Source: CAYLJJ01 sp964384025
GTDB taxonomy: Bacteria > Myxococcota_A > Bradymonadia > UBA7976 > UBA1532
DNA length: 64,000 bases
Direction: 5' to 3'
NCBI GenBank assembly: GCA_964384025.1
Contig: CAYLJJ010000012.1
Coordinates: 29,042-93,041 of the forward strand
A program made the position numbers and the translations under genes. A model generated the notes under the pieces. The model had not been told where the DNA came from. It did not search any database and saw only the letters and a program-made list of their open reading frames with translations. This document shows positions 17,609 through 25,832 of the stretch, in pieces (position 1 is the stretch's first letter; each line of letters begins with the position of its first letter).

Positions 17609-20600
17609 TCACTCCTCCGGCAGCTTGGAGATAAAGTCACTTGTGATAAAGTCTGCCCCAAACTCCTGGGCTCGGACACGGACCTCGGCGTTGGAACGAT
17701 AATTTCCTGGATCTAGCCGAGCAAGTTGTTGTTCAGCCAATTCAGACCATTTATTGACCCATCTTAATTCTTGCGCTGTTTTCAGACAACGAACATAAGC
17801 ATCAATAGCCTTACGCTCTTGAGCGTGGGCCATGTCTCCCATCTGTGCTTTAAACACCTCTTTTTGTTCTTCATTGAAAGATGTAGGAGGAGGATAACCA
17901 TATATATCCTCAGCTGCCTGCTGATACATCTCGCCTATACGAGCTAGAGCAGCAATTGCCCAGTTAGCAGAACGAAAATTGATCACCTCTGTATAAATTT
18001 TTTGGGCTTTAACTACATATTTAGTCTTTCCTGCTATCTTTTTTGTCATTTCCTTAATAAAGCGCTTCAAATTGCGATATGATCGCCCTTTTAATGGCGT
18101 TCTTTTGTATTCTCTGAAGATAGATTCAGCCATATTGAAACGAGCTTCAGCTATAGCCGATAATCCGGCTGAATTCAGTTCTTTCTTTTTATCTTCTGAA
18201 ATATCAATAGATGTCTTATAAGCGGATTTATATGCAGATTGAGCTTTTTTCTCGTTGCTTCGCGTTTTTTTAAGTTTCATGTAAGCATTTCCTGTACGAG
18301 TATAAGATTCGATGGTTAAATTAATAGAAGAATCTTTACTGAATTTTCTGCGAAAAGTTTTGTAGTGACTGATTACTTTTTTCCATTTTTCCTGCTTTTC
18401 AAAGATCAATCCGATAGAAAAGAACACTTTGGCCACTTCAACTCTGTCTGAACCGATGATTTTGAGATAGGCTTTATAATTATTAACTGCTTTATCCAAT
18501 TCTCCTAAACCCTCACGAAATATAGCCGCATTTTTAAGGGCAGTACGAGCATCTTTATGTTTTGGAAATTCTCCTGCGAAGAATTCATATGCAGAGCTGG
18601 CCTTACTATAAATCGCCAGCGCGTGAAGATTCCCTGCAATTTGATAGAGTGCCTTGGGCCTAAGCTCACTTTTTTGATGGTCGTTAACCAATTTGAGGCG
18701 CATTTGGATAGATTCTTCTATTCTCTTTTCTCGTTCATAATTTAAAGCAGCATTATAGAGCGCTTTATCTACATTATCAGTTCCTTTAAAACGTTTTGAA
18801 TATTTATAATAACATCGAGCAGCCTCAAGATATTTTCTCTTCCCTTCAATACCTTGGCACTCATTGAATGTTGATTGCTTTTTTAAATCTTCGAGAAGCT
18901 TACGGAACTCAGGATCTCGTTCCTGGCTATAAAGTCCAAGAAATATATCAACTTGCTTGTTGAGAGCTGTAAAATCGCCCATGAGGTTGTATGTGTCTAA
19001 GAGTAGATTTGCTGAGAATACTGCTAAGCGGTGATTTTTGTGATTTTCAGCTATGTTTTTAAATCTTGGAATGGCTTTATCAAATTGATTGGCATCATAG
19101 TATTGAAGTGCTCCATCATAAGCAATATCTACCAAATACTCACTTTTCTTAACATACTTTGAGTAAAGATCGCAGGCAACGATAAAGCGTTCTTGCTGTT
19201 GTGTTAGAGGCCTTGGTTTTGGGATTTCTTTACCCTTACTCTGTGATTCTAACTCTCCGGAACTAGAAATCCCATTTTTTTTCTCTCGACCTTTCGCTAC
19301 GTTCAATAATTTTCGATATGCGAGGACAGTTCCATGCGCAGCATCTTCTGTAAACTCTCCTTTCGGATCAATTTCCAATGTCTTTTCATAATATTTTGCA
19401 GCTTCTTCCCACTTGCCAATTTCGTAGAGCAATTCTGCAAAATAGAAAACCATACCATATAAATTCTTGTCATTTTTGAATGTGTTCACATACTCACGGT
19501 ATAAATCGTATGCTATAGCATAATGTTCGGGTCGTTGACTTTTCTTTGCCAAGATATGGTGCTCAACTGCTTGACTTCTGACTAATTCCTCTATTTTTTT
19601 CCGGTCTTTCTCTACCCGTGATGATTCTGCATCAGGAGCATTTTTAACTTTACGCCAGAGTGTAACCAGTCGCTTAATTTCCTGAACAGATACCCCTTTC
19701 TTTCCAATACTTCTCATATTTATGAAAATCTGAATTTGGTATCCAACAATTTTATAGCTTTTTTGCTGTAACCTGATCAATTCACGGTATAGTTTATTTG
19801 ATTTGCGAAATTGTCCTGTTATTGCATAGAGATCTGCAAGTTTTTCTGAAAGTTCAAGGTAATCATCAGGGGCATGTTTTTTAAAGAGTGGTATTGCTCG
19901 AGTTGGATTCGCTTCTTCAATATGTACATAAGTGCGAACAATATCTTTCTTAGCTTCTCTCTCTAGAGTGAGTCTATTTTTACCAGAACGGCCACGGCCT
20001 TTCAGTTTTTTAGAGTATTTGATTACATCAATAAACTGTCTCAGAGCTTTCTTATGTTGTCCCTTATTTACATAGCACCATGCTAATTTATAAAGTGCAT
20101 ATCCATATACATTCGATTTCTTATACTTTTTAATTACTCGGTCGTAAGCCTTGAGTGCTTGTTCAACTTGGCCAGCTTCAAAATATATCTCACCAATATT
20201 TAAAAGAGTATCAGGTATATGAGTGGACCTATTGAACTTTCTGATAAGAGCCATATAGATTCTTTTGGCCTTTTCTGTCTCTTTCTTTTGTTGATAATTA
20301 TAAGCTAGCGCGAATAGAACACCATCAAGCCGAGGGTACCTAGGGAACTTACGTACAATATGATCATAAATCTGGATTGCCTTATCTCGATACTTTTGTG
20401 ATGAAAGTTCAGTCGCTTGGCGCTGTCGTACACAGCGCTCTGCGGCACTCTCTGAACCACTCTGCTCTGCTTTTTGAAGGCAAAGTTCCTCATCGTCGAA
20501 GGCTTGCATGTCTGTGATACTGGCTCGCTCCCAGTGCATCTCAGAAAGACGATAGTAAAGCTCAGGTTTGGCTGGGTCATCATCTCGAGTTTTTTCAATA

Positions 20601-20854
20601 AGTTGCTTTAGTAGCTTAAATCCTTCACGCCATTTTGCCTCAGCCAATTTTTTAGTTGCTTTACGCTTGCTAAAAAAACGCTCTCCGCCGAGTTTTGGGC
20701 CTTTTTTCTCAACTTTTGTGCGTTTTTTCTCTGTTTTAGGAGCTTTAACAGCTTTAGGAACCCGACTGACTTTTTTGTCTTGAGCCAGCACAGGACCTAG
20801 GAATAAGATAAGAGTGAGAGATGATGTTAGGCATCGATTAAACAAAATTTTCAT
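17609..20854 (-). CDS. Large periplasmic TPR protein (1081 aa), AgmU/GltD-like
   Basis: An N-terminal signal peptide (MKILFNRCLTSSLTLILFLG, cleavage near VLAQ-DKK) is followed by a very basic Lys-rich segment (residues about 28-70) and then TPR/TolA-binding-like repeats to the end (YYRLSEMHWERAS, IPDTLLNIGEIYFEAGQVEQ, YALYKLAWCYVNKGQHKKAL, AALARIGEMYQQAAEDIYGY). The start overlaps the stop of the preceding gene by 4 bp (ATGA), and the next gene begins one base after its stop, so the three form a tight operon. Size, signal peptide, TPR content and place at the head of the lipoprotein/FHA genes match AgmU/GltD, a periplasmic gliding-motility TPR protein of about 1200 aa in M. xanthus. Codon use is notably AT-rich between about 18000 and 20400 compared with flanking genes. 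Confidence 0.85.
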   Translation of the reverse strand: MKILFNRCLTSSLTLILFLGPVLAQDKKVSRVPKAVKAPKTEKKRTKVEKKGPKLGGERFFSKRKATKKLAEAKWREGFKLLKQLIEKTRDDDPAKPELYYRLSEMHWERASITDMQAFDDEELCLQKAEQSGSESAAERCVRQRQATELSSQKYRDKAIQIYDHIVRKFPRYPRLDGVLFALAYNYQQKKETEKAKRIYMALIRKFNRSTHIPDTLLNIGEIYFEAGQVEQALKAYDRVIKKYKKSNVYGYALYKLAWCYVNKGQHKKALRQFIDVIKYSKKLKGRGRSGKNRLTLEREAKKDIVRTYVHIEEANPTRAIPLFKKHAPDDYLELSEKLADLYAITGQFRKSNKLYRELIRLQQKSYKIVGYQIQIFINMRSIGKKGVSVQEIKRLVTLWRKVKNAPDAESSRVEKDRKKIEELVRSQAVEHHILAKKSQRPEHYAIAYDLYREYVNTFKNDKNLYGMVFYFAELLYEIGKWEEAAKYYEKTLEIDPKGEFTEDAAHGTVLAYRKLLNVAKGREKKNGISSSGELESQSKGKEIPKPRPLTQQQERFIVACDLYSKYVKKSEYLVDIAYDGALQYYDANQFDKAIPRFKNIAENHKNHRLAVFSANLLLDTYNLMGDFTALNKQVDIFLGLYSQERDPEFRKLLEDLKKQSTFNECQGIEGKRKYLEAARCYYKYSKRFKGTDNVDKALYNAALNYEREKRIEESIQMRLKLVNDHQKSELRPKALYQIAGNLHALAIYSKASSAYEFFAGEFPKHKDARTALKNAAIFREGLGELDKAVNNYKAYLKIIGSDRVEVAKVFFSIGLIFEKQEKWKKVISHYKTFRRKFSKDSSINLTIESYTRTGNAYMKLKKTRSNEKKAQSAYKSAYKTSIDISEDKKKELNSAGLSAIAEARFNMAESIFREYKRTPLKGRSYRNLKRFIKEMTKKIAGKTKYVVKAQKIYTEVINFRSANWAIAALARIGEMYQQAAEDIYGYPPPTSFNEEQKEVFKAQMGDMAHAQERKAIDAYVRCLKTAQELRWVNKWSELAEQQLARLDPGNYRSNAEVRVRAQEFGADFITSDFISKLPEE

Positions 20855-22443
20855 CGACTACACTCCGATTTGATGGTGTAAAGATAATATCCCAATTCAT
20901 CTCTCCAATATTCTCCAGTGAATGGCCAATAGAGATGCTCATCATCTGTAGCATAGAGAGAACCACGGGTTTTAGAGCGTTTTTCTTCTCCCCCACCTTG
21001 TAAATTGCTCTCTAAAATGCCCTTTTCCGCTGAAGTCACCTCAAATTCGATCTTCAGTGATTGGCTGATGAGATCCTCTAGCTCACGCACAACTTGGTTC
21101 AGGCGAGCCTTAGCTCGATCTCCCGCTTTACCTACTGCATCAGAGCGAATAAATTGAGTTGCTTGGATAATATCTTGGGCCAACTGACTTCTAGACCATG
21201 TTGATTTGGAACGTCTTATGAGATCTAACTCACGATCCAATTCACGGACATAAGCATTGATGCGTTTGAGCTGTTTGTCTTTAAAGGCGGCTCCTAGAAT
21301 TTGGTGCACTCTGGGAGAGATTGCAGCACCTGAATCCTGTAGCTTTCTCAAAAATTCATAAAATTCGCTTGGATCAGCAAAAGAATCCACATATCCTTTG
21401 ATTTCGTTGAGGAGAGGTTCATATATCAGGCGAAAATCAAGGATTGTTTCTCTTGTTTTCTCATAGTTGCAATTTGAATAAAATATTACCGACTTTAAAA
21501 TTGATGCTTCAGGAAGATATTCATCATTAAAAAATGGAGAACTGAGTGTATGTAGATTTCCCAATGCCTTTTCGTGATTATTCATCCGAAAATGAGTCCA
21601 GCTTGCTTCGAATAGTGCTTCTAGCCATAGGACACTATCAAGAGGAACTCGATCAAAATATTTAATCGCTTTCCTAAACTCTCCCGTGCCGTAGAAAACA
21701 CGAGCCATACTCAGGATGGCAAGCTGGTTAAAATATTTTAGGTCTTCTGTGATTTTAGAACTGGTTGCGGTCACTCGGAGTAGGTCTTTGAATGACTCAA
21801 TGGCCTTACCCAGGATACGCTTCTGATCCTGATCAAACTGCTCAGCACTGGCTAGGCGGGTGTAGCTAAGGCCCTCTAGAAACTTAGCTTTAGGGAAGTA
21901 GCGGCTTTTAGGCTCTACCTGCTTTAAGAAAGAGAGCCCCTGGTCTACCTTTCCCTTATTATAGTGGTACTGTCCCAACAGAAAGGACATCTCGCTGCGG
22001 AACTCTACAGGACAATCCTCGGGTTGATATTTGGAGATCTTCTCTAAAAGCTCAGGATCCCCTGAAATTTTTCGAGAGAGGTAGTAGAGCCACTTACAGC
22101 TGGCTTTAAAATATCGATGTTCTCGTCCACCCTGAATCACACGCTCAAAAGAGTTCAGCGAAGCTTGATAAAGACCCAAACGATAGAGGGTCTTTCCCAG
22201 GGTATACTCCGCCTTCTGTTCTACAGGGCTCACAGCAACTTCGTTCCGGCTGACAAGACGGTGAAGAACCAAGCTGGTGCGGAGAAAATCTCTCCTCTTA
22301 TAGGCTTTGAGGGCTGCTTCAAGTTCAGCCTTAGACTCTTTGTCCTCCTCCACGCTGATGGGCTTAAAGTCCATATCCTGGGCGATGGAGTTGATCGGGA
22401 GAAAGAGGAGGCTCACAGCAAGCCAAGCAAAGCGGATCGACAT
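20851..22443 (-). CDS. Secreted TPR-rich protein (530 aa)
   Basis: I choose the ATG at 22443, preceded by AGGAGGAAGC, over the GTG at 22467, which has no ribosome site. The product then starts MSIRFAWLAVSLLFLPINSI-AQ, a signal peptide. Residues about 40-330 are weakly conserved TPR-like helices (YTLGKTLYRLGLYQASLNSF, ILSMARVFYGTGEFRKAIKY, FEASWTHFRMNNHEKALGNL). The C-terminal part is charged and helical (YVRELDRELDLIRRSK, LNQVVRELEDLISQSL), ending with an aromatic segment (YWPFTGEYWRDELGYYLYTI). It overlaps the AgmU-like gene by 4 bp. I do not recognise a named homologue; by position it is a periplasmic partner of the AgmU-like protein. Confidence 0.82.
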   Translation of the reverse strand: MSIRFAWLAVSLLFLPINSIAQDMDFKPISVEEDKESKAELEAALKAYKRRDFLRTSLVLHRLVSRNEVAVSPVEQKAEYTLGKTLYRLGLYQASLNSFERVIQGGREHRYFKASCKWLYYLSRKISGDPELLEKISKYQPEDCPVEFRSEMSFLLGQYHYNKGKVDQGLSFLKQVEPKSRYFPKAKFLEGLSYTRLASAEQFDQDQKRILGKAIESFKDLLRVTATSSKITEDLKYFNQLAILSMARVFYGTGEFRKAIKYFDRVPLDSVLWLEALFEASWTHFRMNNHEKALGNLHTLSSPFFNDEYLPEASILKSVIFYSNCNYEKTRETILDFRLIYEPLLNEIKGYVDSFADPSEFYEFLRKLQDSGAAISPRVHQILGAAFKDKQLKRINAYVRELDRELDLIRRSKSTWSRSQLAQDIIQATQFIRSDAVGKAGDRAKARLNQVVRELEDLISQSLKIEFEVTSAEKGILESNLQGGGEEKRSKTRGSLYATDDEHLYWPFTGEYWRDELGYYLYTIKSECSR

Positions 22444-22563
22444 GCTTCCTCCTGTCTTCCCCGCCACAGCGGGGTCAGGGTTTCGGGTTGAGCCTTCTTA
22501 TACGTTTGCTCTCCTTGGAAGGCAAACCTGTCAGCCTCAAGAGAACTCAGGAAGCGCAGCAGA

Positions 22564-25200
22564 TCAGCGGCGAAAGAGCTTGCCAAAGAGGCTCGATGAC
22601 TCCTTCTCAAGTTGATGCTCAGAACGATTTATCTCTCTCAGCGCTCGGGCAGCCTCAGGGTTTCTGCGATTAATACTCAGGGCCTTTTGATAAAAGCGAA
22701 CCGCAGATTCCATATTTTTTAAGCCCTTGTAGAGATGACCAAGGAGCACAGCGAGGTTATCGGAGGTGTCGTCCTCTTTAAACGCCAACTGGATCTGATC
22801 TATCGCTTCACTTCGACTCTTTTTGTCATTGGGATCAGCCTGTAGAAACTCCGCGTAAGCTTTATATCCCTGATACTGAGGTTGGTGAGGATCCTGTAGA
22901 CAAGATACTTTGAAAAATCGAAGCGCTTTGCCCGTGTCCAGATTCTCAAGGCAGCAACGACCACGGTTGAAATTACTCTCTGCTTTGAGAACATCCAAGC
23001 CTGTGGTCCTCGGAACAGGCAAGGTTAAGGCATCGTAGGCCTCACGCTTATTTCGACTGCTCAGCACCTCAAAAGAGGTCGCCAGTGCTTGAAGGACCTT
23101 CCGAGCTTTCTCTGCAATCTCAGGGGTTTCATGTTCCCGAGCGTTCTGGAGACGTTTGGAGAGGATCTCAAAAGCCTTCCTGATCTGCTCTAGGTTGGCC
23201 TCTTGTGTAATCTCAAGAAATTGGTAGTGGTTTGTCTTTTCGATGAGATCAAACTTGATCTGGGTTAGAGACTCCACGCGATCAAGGCCTGATGTAGAGA
23301 AGTCTGTAAACTTCTCCTCTTCGCCCTCCAATTCCGGAGCGGTTTGAGAGGCAACCGTTGTTCTCTCTCTGCGTTTTTGTCTCTTGGGGCTCTTCCTTCG
23401 AGGCCTCACCGTCGGTTTGTGGCTGGTGTTGGGGCTGGTTGAGGGAGGCTTGTGCCTGAAATCTTCTCTGTTCTTGACCTCTTTAGACTCTTTCACCTCC
23501 CCAAAGAGGACACAACTCATGATCTCCAGAGCCCGTAAGATTCTGAGAGTGCTTACGAGGCCATAGGGACTTATCCCCAAAATCTCCCCCAGATTGCGCT
23601 CTCCGTCACAGAGCTTCGCGACCCGCAACTCCTCTTTAAAATCTTTGAGCATGATGGTGTAGTCCCCAAGGAGGGGAGTGATCTTGAGCTTCCTTAAGTT
23701 GAAATCATCAAAATGATCCACCAGAGGAGCGATGGGGAAAAAAGATTTGATCCCCTCAAAGATAATAACGAGGGGGTTGAGGCGGATGCTCTCATCTAGA
23801 CCCTGCGCGGAGGGATCATAGGAGAGACCATATTCCGCACTTCTCCAAGGGAAGGTGTTTAGGAGCCTCCTTCGAAACTGTTTTCTCAGATACTTCTTTA
23901 GGGTACCGGGAGAGATCACCTCCATCTGCACCAGAACTTCTCCCTGGACCAGTTTCTCTTGCCTTGATTGTTTAAGGCTGAGTTCATGCTGCTCTTCTGT
24001 AATGATCCCATCCTCAATAAGGAGCTGGCTCAGGAAATCAGAATGAATATTGCTGTTTCCAGAGATGAGCTGACCATTGGCGATCACAAACTCTCTCAGA
24101 GCGCTCTTGCGCCTGATGAGGAGGCGACCCGTGAAGAGGTCACGAAAACAGCGATAAAGGAGCTGTGGAAAGTTCAAAGAACCATAGATTCCGCGAGGAT
24201 CAGAGGGGGAATGAGGAGTCATGGGGTGGAGCTTGTAATCCTTCTCTTGGAGGGGAGTATCCTCCTCAAGCTCCATAGAGAACTCATCCGCCCAGACACT
24301 CTCCGAAGGAGGGTGAGTGGATGATAGCTTCGATACCTCTGGATCTGGTCTAAACTCCTGAGGCTTCTCTGATGGGTAGAGATCCAGATTATCATAATCG
24401 TCCAGGGACTCACTGGAGCCAAGAAGCGCGTCTAAGCCATCAGAAGAATCTCCCTGAAAGAAGCCTAAGAGTTCATCCTCCTGATTCGCCGGTTTAAAAG
24501 GCTCCTGTAAATCTACCCCTAAACTCTGCTCCTCAGAGATAACCTCTGCTCCTTTCTCTATCAGCGTGGAGGGATCGAGAGGCTGCGTCTCTGGAACCTC
24601 TAGTTCCAAACCGTCTAGATCCAGACCGTCTAGATCAAAATCATCTAAGCCTGAGTCATCTTCTCCTATAAGGTCCATCGCGGAATCTTCAGAGAAAAGT
24701 TCTGTTCTTAGCTTGTCATTCTCGTGGAATGATTCTCCAAAAAAATCTGAATCTTCCAAAGATAGATCAGGTTCAAGCGGAACGCCTTCATTGAGGAGCT
24801 CCATCCCCGCCAAGTCCACAACCTCAACAGAACTCTTCTGGGCAGCCGCGTCCAGATCTTGGAGAGCGCCCAGGATCTGTTCAGGCCGATAGGGCCGCGT
24901 CAAGAGAACGTTGATGGAGGGAGCATCTGAGAGTCGTGCAACTTCAGTGCTCTGAGCCAGGAGGATGATGGGCAGCTCAGGTTGAAGCTCTCGCATGGCA
25001 TGGAGAATCTCAAAGTTCTTTACATCGCTGAGGCTCAGGCTGGCGATGATGCATTGAGGAGCTGTCTCATAGTAGCTTTTGAGACCCTCTAAGGCGTCTG
25101 CCGCTGCGATGAGTTCATAGCCGCTGGCTTCTAATATGTGGCAGAGCACCGCTTGAACAGGGCTCTCTCTCTCGATCAGTAAGAGTCGGCGTATCGCCAT
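22564..25200 (-). CDS. Pseudo-receiver / PATAN (DUF4388) / degenerate J-domain / TPR protein (878 aa)
   Basis: The start is the ATG at 25200, with GGAGGGCGAG directly upstream; a GTG at 25218 would consume the ribosome site. Domains in order: a CheY-like receiver (residues 1-120) in which the phospho-acceptor position reads ASLSLSD rather than LLDLSLPD and the conserved Lys is Arg (LLTRPYRPEQI), so it is probably not phosphorylated; a long acidic linker rich in Asp, Leu and Ser (about 125-330); a PATAN/DUF4388-like domain (about 337-465, GIYGSLNFPQLLYRCFRDLF, TGRLLIR); a basic linker; a J-like segment (about 648-720, YQFLEITQEANLEQIRKAFE) lacking the HPD loop; and C-terminal TPRs (about 745-860). 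It is cytoplasmic with no membrane segment. It is the first gene of the cluster and is 120 bp from the next one. I infer a cytoplasmic regulator or adaptor. Confidence 0.83.
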   Translation of the reverse strand: MAIRRLLLIERESPVQAVLCHILEASGYELIAAADALEGLKSYYETAPQCIIASLSLSDVKNFEILHAMRELQPELPIILLAQSTEVARLSDAPSINVLLTRPYRPEQILGALQDLDAAAQKSSVEVVDLAGMELLNEGVPLEPDLSLEDSDFFGESFHENDKLRTELFSEDSAMDLIGEDDSGLDDFDLDGLDLDGLELEVPETQPLDPSTLIEKGAEVISEEQSLGVDLQEPFKPANQEDELLGFFQGDSSDGLDALLGSSESLDDYDNLDLYPSEKPQEFRPDPEVSKLSSTHPPSESVWADEFSMELEEDTPLQEKDYKLHPMTPHSPSDPRGIYGSLNFPQLLYRCFRDLFTGRLLIRRKSALREFVIANGQLISGNSNIHSDFLSQLLIEDGIITEEQHELSLKQSRQEKLVQGEVLVQMEVISPGTLKKYLRKQFRRRLLNTFPWRSAEYGLSYDPSAQGLDESIRLNPLVIIFEGIKSFFPIAPLVDHFDDFNLRKLKITPLLGDYTIMLKDFKEELRVAKLCDGERNLGEILGISPYGLVSTLRILRALEIMSCVLFGEVKESKEVKNREDFRHKPPSTSPNTSHKPTVRPRRKSPKRQKRRERTTVASQTAPELEGEEEKFTDFSTSGLDRVESLTQIKFDLIEKTNHYQFLEITQEANLEQIRKAFEILSKRLQNAREHETPEIAEKARKVLQALATSFEVLSSRNKREAYDALTLPVPRTTGLDVLKAESNFNRGRCCLENLDTGKALRFFKVSCLQDPHQPQYQGYKAYAEFLQADPNDKKSRSEAIDQIQLAFKEDDTSDNLAVLLGHLYKGLKNMESAVRFYQKALSINRRNPEAARALREINRSEHQLEKESSSLFGKLFRR

Positions 25201-25295
25201 CTCGCCCTCCAGTTGCACTTAGCGCTCTGTTTCCGTTCATCTCTGGGGCACGCTAGCCTAACATAACAGGTCTTTAAAAAATCAGGAGAGCAGTT

Positions 25296-25832
25296 GTGGA
25301 GGCCCTTGAACTTTGGAGAGAGAAGGTCAAACAGCAGGGAGCGCAGATCAGTCAACTCCTCTGTAGCGATCTTGAGCAGTTCTTCAGCGCTGCGATCCGC
25401 AGTGCTTTTATCAACTCAACCAGCCTCGCAGCAAGGAGTTCTGACGAGGAGCTGCTTCAACTCAAGGCGCGTATGAAAGCGGAGATCTCCAGGATCCAAG
25501 GCGAACTTAAGGTAGGGCTCAATGAGCAACTCTGGTTGAATGCTCGATTGAGTGAGGAGATGAGCACCCCCATCAGCGAGATCCCAGAAGTTGCAGCGCT
25601 CTTGGAAAGCATCGCCAAAGCCCTCTATAATTTTCTTAAAGCGGAGCAACTTCAAGGAAGCCCCACTCCATATCGCCTGCCTGTCCGCTTTATCGATGGC
25701 AAAGACTTGGTGACCTTGACTCGAGGGTTCTGGAGAGCTTTGAGACAACTCAGAGCCTGTGAGCAGGAGTTGGAAGAGAGCCTCGCCGAGGAGCAGAAGG
25801 CGGTTTTAAAGATGCGTTGGGATGGGCTTTAG
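25296..25832 (+). CDS. Hypothetical helical protein (178 aa)
   Basis: The start is the GTG at 25296, with CAGGAGAG 5 nt upstream. It is divergent from the cluster regulator, 95 bp away. The product is soluble, acidic and largely helical (MEALELWREKVKQQGAQISQ, LKARMKAEISRIQGELKVGL, LRACEQELEESLAEEQKAVL), with a short non-helical centre (TPYRLPVRFIDGKDL). No signal peptide or membrane helix is present. I do not recognise the family; the helical ends might suggest a coiled-coil dimer. Its stop overlaps the stop of the convergent TSP3 gene by 3 bp. Confidence 0.7.
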   Translation: MEALELWREKVKQQGAQISQLLCSDLEQFFSAAIRSAFINSTSLAARSSDEELLQLKARMKAEISRIQGELKVGLNEQLWLNARLSEEMSTPISEIPEVAALLESIAKALYNFLKAEQLQGSPTPYRLPVRFIDGKDLVTLTRGFWRALRQLRACEQELEESLAEEQKAVLKMRWDGL

